Source of the DNA: Nitrososphaerota archaeon
GTDB taxonomy: Archaea > Thermoproteota > Nitrososphaeria > Nitrososphaerales > CADDZS01
Assembly (NCBI GenBank): GCA_027314685.1
Contig: DAHVAI010000129.1
Span: forward strand, 1-9,032
Length of the DNA: 9,032 nucleotides
Reading direction: 5' to 3'
Part shown: in pieces, positions 1 to 6,257 of the stretch
Position numbering within the stretch: the stretch's first letter is position 1
How the letters are laid out: each line of letters opens with the position of its first letter
Notes under the pieces: model-generated
The model's input: only the letters and a program-made list of their open reading frames with translations
What the model was told of the DNA's origin: nothing
The model's database searches: none
Position numbers and translations under genes: made by a program

Positions 1-406
1 ATAGATTTCCCGCGGGCACAGTATCCATGTGTCCATAGAATATGACTCTCGGATTGTCTTGCTTGAAAGATTTGTTGCCGACAACACTTACTCTGTTAGG
101 TTCGGGCTCCACCTGAATTGTAGAAAAACAATATTTCTCCAGTTCTCGTTTCACGATCTCCGCAATGGGCTTTTCCCCGCGCGGGTCTGAATTCACGCTT
201 TCTGTTTTGATCAGTCTCTGAAGAAGGCCTACCGCGTAATCTTCTATTTCGTCTATCCTGTTCAATACTTTGGGGAGGAGTGGTTGGATTGCCGAAAGTC
301 TTGCCTGCCCTTCTTTAAGCGAATTCGTGTACTCTGATTTGCGCCATTCTCGAAATGGCTCATGGCCCTCAAGTTCGATTTCAACGAGTCTTTTCTCATC
401 AACCAT
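1..406 (-). CDS. M20 family metallopeptidase (ArgE/DapE/CPG2-like), N-terminal part
   Basis: This gene is cut by the left edge; 135 codons from the ATG at 406 are visible. Residues 57-70 read like the usual start of M20 enzymes (a helix ending in LLQRLIKTESVNSD). Residues 125-131 are the metal-binding box GHMDTVP, in which His126 is a zinc ligand and Asp128 the supporting acid. Family members are cytosolic zinc hydrolases that remove acyl or aminoacyl groups from amino acids and dipeptides; the substrate cannot be told from this part. About 55 residues precede the normal family start. They are charged, probably helical, and unusual. The start lies 6 bases after the stop of the upstream aminotransferase gene, so the two are probably cotranscribed. 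No strong ribosome binding site is seen; GGAATGA lies a little too far upstream. The family is clear, the exact start less so. Confidence 0.85.
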   Translation of the reverse strand, partial: MVDEKRLVEIELEGHEPFREWRKSEYTNSLKEGQARLSAIQPLLPKVLNRIDEIEDYAVGLLQRLIKTESVNSDPRGEKPIAEIVKRELEKYCFSTIQVEPEPNRVSVVGNKSFKQDNPRVIFYGHMDTVPAGNL

Positions 407-412
407 AAACGT

Positions 413-1549
413 TCATTCCAAGACAGAAATAGCAGAGTGAACAGAGTTTCCAGTAGCGCACTGGTGGCCCAGTCTCCTTAATTCAATTTCGATTGCTGCC
501 AATGTCGCAATTACGTTGGAGGGCGTTGAAGAATAACCAGAATGGCCAATGCGAAAGATCCTGCCCTTGAGCTCGCGATAACCCCCTCCTATCAAAATGC
601 CATGGTGACTAAGTACGGATTCGATTAGCTGTGTGTCCTGAATGGTCTCAGGCAAGAGTGCCGTCGTAACAGTGTCGGCCGCCGACTCTCGTCGCATTGA
701 GTACAACTCCAAATTCATTGCTTCAATTCCTCTCCTCGCCATCTCTCCTACTAGATGATGCCTTCTAAATACGGCATCCAATCCTTCTTCCAAGATCTCT
801 CTGCACGATTCTGACATGGCATAGACTTCAGAGATCAGAGGAGTATAAGGAAGGTATTTGCCTTTGGTCCAAGTTTCCTTCATGTCCAAAAGACTGAGGT
901 AAGAGTCTCGTAGAGGCTTCTTCTTCTCCAACATCTTGTTCCAAGCGAAATTACTGACAGAAACGGGTGTTAGACCAGGTGGACTAGAAAGGCAGTGCTG
1001 TCCCGTTCCAATGCATATATCGACCTGCCATTCATCAGTCCGGAAATCCTGACCTGCAATAGAGGAGATCGCGTCTACCGCTGTCGGAATACCTCTTTTC
1101 TTAGCCTCAGCACAGATAAGATCAATCCTGTTAGAGATTCCAGAGACAGTCTCAACGTGCACCGCAATTAGCAAGACCGCGTCAGGGTTTTCATCCAAAG
1201 CTTTCTTTACATCCTCAATTCTAGTATCCGTTCGAGAATTAGCGCCTACAATCACAGGTATGCCTTGGTGCGATTCAACAAGCTTTTGAAACCAGAAACC
1301 AAAGACCCCGGCGCTGGCAATGATTACTTTCTGCCCTGGTTCAACAAAAGAGGCGATTGCAGCTTCGACGCCTACAATACCTTCACCATGCAAAATTACC
1401 ATGTCATTTCTTGTTTTCCAGATTGCTCGCAGATCGGTCAGCAACTGATCGTAGAGACGAATAAATTCGGGCCGTGACTGATGAGTTATTCCTGTTCCCA
1501 AAGCTCGTAAGACCCTGGGAGATATTTCCACGGGACCAGTTGTCATCAT
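413..1549 (-). CDS. Class V aminotransferase (alanine-glyoxylate/serine-pyruvate type) with the PLP lysine replaced by His
   Basis: This is a full-length fold-type I, class V protein of the AGT/SPT family. Starting at the ATG at 1549 it has 378 residues. The N-terminal box TTGPVEISPRVLRAL, the region GEGIVGVEAAI, the HVETVSG segment, the VDAISS box with the PLP N1-binding Asp159, and the C-terminal FRIGH box with the carboxylate-binding Arg333 are all present. The segment that normally reads SQKCLSxPPGL reads GQHCLSSPPGL, so the Schiff-base lysine is His185 (codon CAC at 995-997). Normal transamination through an internal aldimine should therefore be impossible. It may be a PMP-dependent enzyme with His as base, as in the sugar dehydratase ColD, or a non-catalytic homologue. 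A TTG start at 1570 would lie inside the TATA-like box, and the ATG at 1549 is spaced correctly for a leaderless transcript. It is followed after 6 bases by the M20 peptidase gene. Confidence 0.88.
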   Translation of the reverse strand: MMTTGPVEISPRVLRALGTGITHQSRPEFIRLYDQLLTDLRAIWKTRNDMVILHGEGIVGVEAAIASFVEPGQKVIIASAGVFGFWFQKLVESHQGIPVIVGANSRTDTRIEDVKKALDENPDAVLLIAVHVETVSGISNRIDLICAEAKKRGIPTAVDAISSIAGQDFRTDEWQVDICIGTGQHCLSSPPGLTPVSVSNFAWNKMLEKKKPLRDSYLSLLDMKETWTKGKYLPYTPLISEVYAMSESCREILEEGLDAVFRRHHLVGEMARRGIEAMNLELYSMRRESAADTVTTALLPETIQDTQLIESVLSHHGILIGGGYRELKGRIFRIGHSGYSSTPSNVIATLAAIEIELRRLGHQCATGNSVHSAISVLE

Positions 1550-1567
1550 TAACTTTGGTGGCTCAAT

Positions 1568-1578
1568 CAATATACAAA
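1568..1578 (-). promoter_or_regulatory. TATA-like box of the aminotransferase-peptidase operon
   Basis: On the minus strand this reads TTTGTATATTG, centred about 24 bases upstream of the ATG at 1549. That spacing puts the transcription start at or next to the start codon, as in archaeal leaderless transcripts. This is inference from spacing and composition only. Confidence 0.55.
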
Positions 1579-1670
1579 CGGTTCAATTCGACGGGAATAG
1601 CACGATTAATAGCTATCGCAACATTGTAGATTTGTTACGACAGACGGGAACTTGAGCCAATCCGCACAGA

Positions 1671-1678
1671 TTTATATC
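1671..1678 (+). promoter_or_regulatory. TATA box of the luciferase-like monooxygenase gene
   Basis: TTTATATC lies about 25 bases upstream of the GTG at 1699 and is preceded by the purine-containing stretch CACAGA, a possible BRE. No Shine-Dalgarno motif lies between box and start, so the transcript is probably leaderless. It shares the 128-base divergent region with the aminotransferase promoter. Confidence 0.65.
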
Positions 1679-1698
1679 CGAATTTTATTTCAGAATCC

Positions 1699-2640
1699 GT
1701 GAATAATCAAACATCATACGGCTATTTACTCCCAACAAGAGGATTAGTACTAAAGGGAGAAAAACCAGATTTCAATACGATACTCAAACTTTCTCAGCAG
1801 GCAGAGAGTTCAGGATTCACTTCGCTTTGGGTAGGCGATAGCATTCTGGCCAAACCGAGACTGGAACCCATGACGACTCTGGCGGCAATAGCATCGGTCT
1901 GTACCAAATCACTTCTCGGGACTTCTGTACTACTGCCCGCCTTGCGGCAACCGGTGGTACTTGCACATGCGTTAAGCACGCTTGACCTTATTACACATGG
2001 AAGACTAGTCGTGGGTGTTGGAAATGGCGGACCATTCGAAATTTACCAAAAAGAGTTCGCAAATTGTGGAGTACCAATCAAACAACGAATTAGTCGCACG
2101 GATGAAACCGTTAAAGTGATGAAAATGTTGTGGTCGGAAGACCATGTATCTTTCTCAGGTAAAACATGTAACATCACTGACGTGAGTCTAGACCCAAAGC
2201 CATACACGATTGGTGGCCCGAAGGTGATAATGTCTGCTGGACTACCGCTCACTGATGTGTCGATAAGTAGAGTAGGATCAGTTAGCGATGGCTGGATGAC
2301 TGCCCAACTAACACCAGAACAATATCGAGAATACTGGTCGAAGATAAAGTCAGCTTCACCAAATAAAGACTTGATTCCCTCCATCTACATGACAATGAAC
2401 ATAGGAAGCGATGAAGCATCTGCCAGGAAGGATTCAACAGAATATCTCGAGAGATACTACGGAGCCGCTGCTCATCTCGAGACTTGGGGGCCATTCGGTA
2501 ATCCAGAAGATGCAGTAAAGCGATTTGTCGAATACTATGATGCAGGAGCAAGACTCTTCGCTATACGTTTCAGTTCTTTCGATCAGGAAAAGCAGATAGC
2601 TTTGTTCACGGAGAAGGTACTTCCTCATTTAATGAAGTAG
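1699..2640 (+). CDS. Luciferase-like monooxygenase family protein, probably F420- or FMN-dependent
   Basis: A 313-residue protein of the bacterial luciferase-like (LLM) TIM-barrel family. The N-terminal strand and helix (roughly residues 20-50, AESSGFTSLWVGDS) and the core GTSVLLPALRQPVVLAHAL (about 74-92), followed by TLDLITHGRLVVGVGNGG, are the typical family signature. About residues 130-150 hold the TVKVMKMLW helix common to F420-dependent reductases and FMN monooxygenases. Length is normal. Family members are cytosolic oxidoreductases that use reduced F420 or FMNH2; the substrate cannot be predicted. The GTG start is chosen because the TATA box sits 25 bases upstream and the product begins in the family's usual place. 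It is transcribed divergently from the His-variant aminotransferase and peptidase genes, so shared regulation or a shared pathway is possible but unproven. Confident on family, weak on cofactor. Confidence 0.88.
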   Translation: MNNQTSYGYLLPTRGLVLKGEKPDFNTILKLSQQAESSGFTSLWVGDSILAKPRLEPMTTLAAIASVCTKSLLGTSVLLPALRQPVVLAHALSTLDLITHGRLVVGVGNGGPFEIYQKEFANCGVPIKQRISRTDETVKVMKMLWSEDHVSFSGKTCNITDVSLDPKPYTIGGPKVIMSAGLPLTDVSISRVGSVSDGWMTAQLTPEQYREYWSKIKSASPNKDLIPSIYMTMNIGSDEASARKDSTEYLERYYGAAAHLETWGPFGNPEDAVKRFVEYYDAGARLFAIRFSSFDQEKQIALFTEKVLPHLMK

Positions 2641-2646
2641 GAGAAC

Positions 2647-2664
2647 GGCTATCCCGGGATGGCC
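2647..2664 (+). terminator. Near-palindromic hairpin followed by T-rich tract after the monooxygenase gene
   Basis: GGCTATCCCGGGATGGCC begins 6 bases after the stop codon at 2638-2640. It can fold onto itself with one G-U pair and has ATCCCGGGAT as its perfect core. A T-rich stretch (ACCTTTTCTC) follows a few bases later at 2668-2677. Hairpin plus T-tract is consistent with transcription termination, although archaeal terminators mainly need the T-tract. Confidence 0.4.
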
Positions 2665-2689
2665 ATTACCTTTTCTCATCCCCTATTAA

Positions 2690-2724
2690 GTAGTGGGAGT
2701 ACGTCAGTCACCCACTCCCATTAC
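2690..2724. terminator. Inverted repeat between convergent genes
   Basis: An 11-bp stem (2690-2700 with 2714-2724, one G-U pair, core TGGGAGT/ACTCCCA) encloses a 13-base loop. It lies between the convergent ends of the monooxygenase and solute-binding protein genes, so a bidirectional terminator or mRNA 3' end stabiliser is the simplest reading. Confidence 0.4.
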
Positions 2725-2735
2725 AACCACTACAA

Positions 2736-2771
2736 TCACTCCGCGATTTGAACGGCGTCCATGCGGAGTGA
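2736..2771 (-). terminator. Inverted repeat downstream of the solute-binding protein gene
   Basis: A perfect 9-bp stem TCACTCCGC/GCGGAGTGA (2736-2744 with 2763-2771) has an 18-base loop. It starts about 17 bases beyond the stop codon of the minus-strand solute-binding protein gene. On that strand it is followed by a moderately T-rich stretch (TTGTAGTGGTTGTAATGG), fitting a terminator. Confidence 0.4.
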
Positions 2772-2788
2772 ACGTGATATGGAGAGTG

Positions 2789-4699
2789 TTATCTTGCTAG
2801 TGTCTCGTCCGAATCCGGCTTGCGCATAATCAGGACAGCTCCTGCAATAAGTACTACTGCAAGCACTACGCCGACTATGGACCAGTTCATTGCTACCGAA
2901 CTCTTGCTCGTAGTTGATGAAGTAGTGATTGAGCTTGCAGACGTAGCTGCACTGCTAGTCGCAGCAGAACTAGAAGAGGTTGTAGTCGGTTGTGACGTTG
3001 AAGTCGAACTGACGGGTTGCAATGCAGCAAGCATAGTTTGGTTTACCCAATCACCATCATAAAAGTACGAAGAGTTCGAGGGCCAATTAGTCCAGTGTTG
3101 TGTATTGTACGCCCACAGCTCGTCAGGGTAAGCTAGCACCACTGTTGGGAGATACTCTGCAGCCAAAGCCTGAATGTTGTTCAGGTAACCATCCTCTTGC
3201 GCAGGTGATGAAGTATTGTCGATTGCACTCACGTTACTCTGATATTGAGCGTCAATATTCGGGGGGTACATCCAGTATTGATTACCAACTCCATAAGAGA
3301 GCTGGTAGACATTGTACCCTGGTCTAGAATCAGCCCACGCATTCGGAAAGAAAGCGCCTCCAATCGACGTGTACAAAATAATAGAATGCTGTATGTCATT
3401 GACATTTGATGGAAAGTCACCTGTGATTGTTGACCCAGCAAGAACCTGTGAATTTACCTTCATACCCAAGTTTTGCAAGTCAGTTTGCGCTATGCTAGCA
3501 GCTGCCTCATCAAAGGTCTGGTCGGAATCGGTAACCAAGTTGATTGTCACCACAGTTCCGTTCGTGTAGTGCAAGTATCCGTCTGAACCTTTGGTTATGC
3601 CAATCGATGCAAGTTTTGAAATTGCGGCTTGAGGATTGAACGAATAGTTCTGAATGTTTGGATTATACAGATTCGCGTTAGTGGGCAGGCCACCTTGTGC
3701 TGAATATGCTGTCAACGCATATCCGGCGAGAGCTTGTTGCTGAATTTGGCTTTGATTGATTGCATAAACGAGTGCTTGCCGAAAAGCCGTCATATTGTAT
3801 GGATAGCTCGTTACGTTATACTCGAGAGTCATGATGTTTTGTCCCTTCTCATCGAGGATGTGGATGTTCTGATTGTTGGAGATGGCTGACACACTTGAAG
3901 GATCTAGCGGACCAGCAAGATCTGTAGTCCCAGATGTCAAGAATTCTGATAGCTGACTGCTAGACTCTACGAAATTCACCTGCAATTGGCAAGCTCCTGG
4001 TTTTGGATTAAAGTATTGATTAGGAGAGAGCAACACCTCAGGAGAACCAGAGATATATGGTTGCGAGACATAGAATGGACCGTCGGAGACATTTGCATCA
4101 AAGAGAGCAGCACCCGGGCCTTTTTGAATGGCAGCAGGAGGCTGCACATTTTCAAATATCATTAGAGAGATTCTCTCGGCAAAGTGTGCATCAGATTGGT
4201 TTAGCACAAAGACTGCAAGACTGTTGTTGTAAGCGTATGAATTTTGAACTTCTGATGCGGCGCCTACCAAGTCGTACGAAGCATTCAAAGCATAGTTGCC
4301 GCTATACGTATTGAGAATATCTTGTGCGGTCACATTTTGTCCGTTGGACCACTTCAGGCCAGGCCTCACATTAAACGACCACGTTGTGTAGTTCGAATTA
4401 TGAGTAACCCAGTCAGTTACCGAATTTGGCCAATACAGGGTCCCGTTTGGATAGGTGGCGTAAGGATACACGGTTTGCTGGAGCATTGCAGCCATAATAT
4501 AACCGGAGAGCGTTGTAGACGTTAACATGTTGAAACTTGCTGCTAGGGGGAAGGTTGTCATCCTTAGGGTCTGATTTGTTGGGCATGAAGCGGCTGACGA
4601 GATTTCGTTAGGAAAATTTCGAATCGGGGTTGCCGTTAATGAGACACCTGACAGCAAGAAAATAAACATCACAGCAAATAGAACAGTTCGAATCTTCAT
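2789..4699 (-). CDS. ABC transporter solute-binding protein, family 5 (peptide/oligosaccharide type), C-terminally membrane-anchored
   Basis: A 636-residue extracellular lipoprotein-like binding protein of the DppA/OppA (SBP_bac_5) type. Residues 1-23 form a signal peptide with a long hydrophobic core and no lipobox cysteine. The body shows family features such as WSFNVRPGLKWSNGQNVTAQD (about 100-120, the usual motif for the first domain) and FRQALVYAINQSQI (about 306-319). Residues about 560-602 are a Ser/Thr-rich linker, 606-624 a transmembrane helix, then a short basic tail. This is the usual archaeal way of tethering binding proteins to the membrane. I count 18 Asn-X-Ser/Thr sequons, suggesting heavy N-glycosylation. 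It probably captures peptides or oligosaccharides outside the cell. No permease or ATPase gene is adjacent, so its partners must be elsewhere. The ATG at 4699 precedes the signal peptide and has a TATA box 36 bases upstream. Confidence 0.9.
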   Translation of the reverse strand: MKIRTVLFAVMFIFLLSGVSLTATPIRNFPNEISSAASCPTNQTLRMTTFPLAASFNMLTSTTLSGYIMAAMLQQTVYPYATYPNGTLYWPNSVTDWVTHNSNYTTWSFNVRPGLKWSNGQNVTAQDILNTYSGNYALNASYDLVGAASEVQNSYAYNNSLAVFVLNQSDAHFAERISLMIFENVQPPAAIQKGPGAALFDANVSDGPFYVSQPYISGSPEVLLSPNQYFNPKPGACQLQVNFVESSSQLSEFLTSGTTDLAGPLDPSSVSAISNNQNIHILDEKGQNIMTLEYNVTSYPYNMTAFRQALVYAINQSQIQQQALAGYALTAYSAQGGLPTNANLYNPNIQNYSFNPQAAISKLASIGITKGSDGYLHYTNGTVVTINLVTDSDQTFDEAAASIAQTDLQNLGMKVNSQVLAGSTITGDFPSNVNDIQHSIILYTSIGGAFFPNAWADSRPGYNVYQLSYGVGNQYWMYPPNIDAQYQSNVSAIDNTSSPAQEDGYLNNIQALAAEYLPTVVLAYPDELWAYNTQHWTNWPSNSSYFYDGDWVNQTMLAALQPVSSTSTSQPTTTSSSSAATSSAATSASSITTSSTTSKSSVAMNWSIVGVVLAVVLIAGAVLIMRKPDSDETLAR

Positions 4700-4730
4700 G
4701 ATTGCTACGGGCTTGTGGCAGAGCGACGCG

Positions 4731-4740
4731 GCTATATTAA
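4731..4740 (-). promoter_or_regulatory. TATA-like box of the solute-binding protein gene
   Basis: The minus strand reads TTAATATAGC, centred about 36 bases upstream of the ATG at 4699, which would give a leader of roughly 10 bases. It is the best A/T-rich box in the divergent region on this strand. Confidence 0.45.
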
Positions 4741-4837
4741 TTCTTCAGTCTCTGGGTGCATTTGCCATGACTGACTAGTCTCAGAAGATCAAAAAACTAT
4801 CATCTTGCCCGCAAGTTCTTGAGATGATTTTTCAGAA

Positions 4838-4847
4838 TTTTTATATT
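4838..4847 (+). promoter_or_regulatory. TATA box of the MoCo sulfurase-like gene
   Basis: TTTTTATATT is centred about 26 bases upstream of the ATG at 4869. The longer reading frame beginning at the ATG at 4824 would start upstream of this box and could not be translated from its transcript, so the box decides the start. Confidence 0.65.
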
Positions 4848-4868
4848 CCCGCTCATCAATACTTTGTA

Positions 4869-6257
4869 ATGAGTAACACGAGTCTAGAGGAACTTCGTAC
4901 GAAGGAATTTGGCAGACTAGACTCGAACGGACATGTTTATCTCGATTACACTGGCGGGGGTCTTTATCCTGAATCGCCGCTAAAACAATATTTCCAATTT
5001 CTTCAGAACCAAGTTCTAGGAAACCCACACTCACGAAGTCCAGCCTCTATCCTTTCAACCGACTTGGTTGAAGATACTAGAAGTGAAACTCTACGGTTTT
5101 TCAATGCCGATGAAGACGAGTATGATCTGATTTTCACTCAAAATGCTACTGCTGCTCTGAAATTGGTTGGTGAAAGCTACCCGTTCAACGGCGAGTCAAG
5201 ATTTGTAGCTACCTCTGATAATCACAACTCCGTCTTAGGAATCCGAGAGTTTGCAAAGGCAAGGGGAGCGAAAATCGACCATGTTCCGCTTAACAGAGAA
5301 TTGCGTGTAACCGAACTGGAGAGTTTCTTACCGAAAAATCACGGCAGAAACCAAAATCTCTTCGCGTATCCTGCACAATCCAACTTCTCCGGAGTCCAAC
5401 ATCCTTTGAACTGGATAGAATTGGCCCATACGAACGGTTATGATGTGATACTAGATGCGGCAGCCTTCGTACCAACGAACAAACTAGATCTAGGGTTAGT
5501 GCATCCTGATTTCGTTTGTTTGTCGTTTTACAAAATGTTCGGTTTTCCGACAGGTGTAGGTGCTCTAATTGCATCAAAGCGTTCACTAGGGAAGCTTGTT
5601 AGACCATGGTTTAGCGGTGGTACCATAGACTACGTCTCTGTCAAGAATCAAGTTCACGTTCTGGCAAAGGGATCTCGGAAATATGAAGATGGAACTCTCA
5701 ATTACCTTGGAGTGCCCGCTGTGGGAATTGGTCTAAATTTCTTAAAAAAGGTGGGAATGGAAAATATTCATAGTCACGTCAACGCTTTGACTAAGGATCT
5801 CTTGTTTAGACTTTCCGAATTGAAGCACACAAATGGTAACCAACTTATCAGAATCTATGGTCCAGAAACAACAGCGAGTCGTGGTGGAATAATTGCATTC
5901 AACGTTCATGATGTGGACGAAAAAGTCATTGACTTTGGAGTAGTTGAGGAAGCAACAATAGAAGATAACATTTCGATAAGAGCCGGCTGCTTCTGTAATC
6001 CGGGGGCAGCAGAGTATGCATTCGATCATCCTCCTGCCTTGGCCAAGGATTGCTACGACAAAGCTACATGCGACTTATTTGATATTGAGAGATTCGAAGA
6101 ATGCATGGCAGATAGACCTATTGGAGCTATAAGAGCATCGCTGGGAATAGCAAGCAATGCTCGTGACCTAAGTAGATTGATAGGGTCACTAGAAACATTT
6201 CGCAATTCGCATGTAAACCAATTTTCAAAAAGTAAATTGCTCGCACATGCGTGTTAG
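4869..6257 (+). CDS. Molybdenum cofactor sulfurase-like class V PLP enzyme (cysteine desulfurase fold, no MOSC domain)
   Basis: A 462-residue PLP enzyme, with start chosen at 4869 because a TATA box lies 26 bases upstream. The sequence follows the N-terminal domain of eukaryotic MoCo sulfurases (MOCOS/ABA3): YLDYTGGGLYPES near residue 24, GNPHSRSPAS near 51, FTQNATAALKLVGE near 89, LDAAAF with PLP-binding Asp196, and SFYKMFGFPTGVGAL with Schiff-base Lys222. GCFCNPG (373-379) carries the sulfur-accepting cysteine. Cys374 and Cys376 match ABA3 Cys428 and Cys430; the third family cysteine (ABA3 Cys435) is Ala here. Those enzymes take sulfur from L-cysteine and make the sulfido ligand of xanthine oxidase-type MoCo. 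The C-terminal MOSC domain is absent, so delivery may need a partner. It converges on a coxL-coxD-coxE operon whose product needs such a ligand. A general cysteine desulfurase or isopenicillin N epimerase-like role is the alternative. Confidence 0.82.
   Translation: MSNTSLEELRTKEFGRLDSNGHVYLDYTGGGLYPESPLKQYFQFLQNQVLGNPHSRSPASILSTDLVEDTRSETLRFFNADEDEYDLIFTQNATAALKLVGESYPFNGESRFVATSDNHNSVLGIREFAKARGAKIDHVPLNRELRVTELESFLPKNHGRNQNLFAYPAQSNFSGVQHPLNWIELAHTNGYDVILDAAAFVPTNKLDLGLVHPDFVCLSFYKMFGFPTGVGALIASKRSLGKLVRPWFSGGTIDYVSVKNQVHVLAKGSRKYEDGTLNYLGVPAVGIGLNFLKKVGMENIHSHVNALTKDLLFRLSELKHTNGNQLIRIYGPETTASRGGIIAFNVHDVDEKVIDFGVVEEATIEDNISIRAGCFCNPGAAEYAFDHPPALAKDCYDKATCDLFDIERFEECMADRPIGAIRASLGIASNARDLSRLIGSLETFRNSHVNQFSKSKLLAHAC

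Noticed and set aside
1..1549. Purine or ureide degradation pair (ureidoglycine-glyoxylate aminotransferase plus allantoate amidohydrolase)
   Set aside because: The M20 box is GHMDTVP as in ArgE/DapE/CPG2 enzymes, not the allantoate amidohydrolase type, and the aminotransferase lacks the catalytic lysine.
2043..2384. 113-codon minus-strand open frame
   Set aside because: It is antisense inside the luciferase-like monooxygenase gene, without family features.
4773..4780. Palindrome GACTAGTC as an operator between divergent genes
   Set aside because: A single 8-base palindrome in a 170-base region is expected by chance often enough, and it is not placed against either TATA box.
4824..4868. Longer N-terminus for the MoCo sulfurase-like protein
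   Set aside because: The added codons span the TATA box and the ATG at 4824 lies upstream of it; homologous proteins begin near the later ATG.
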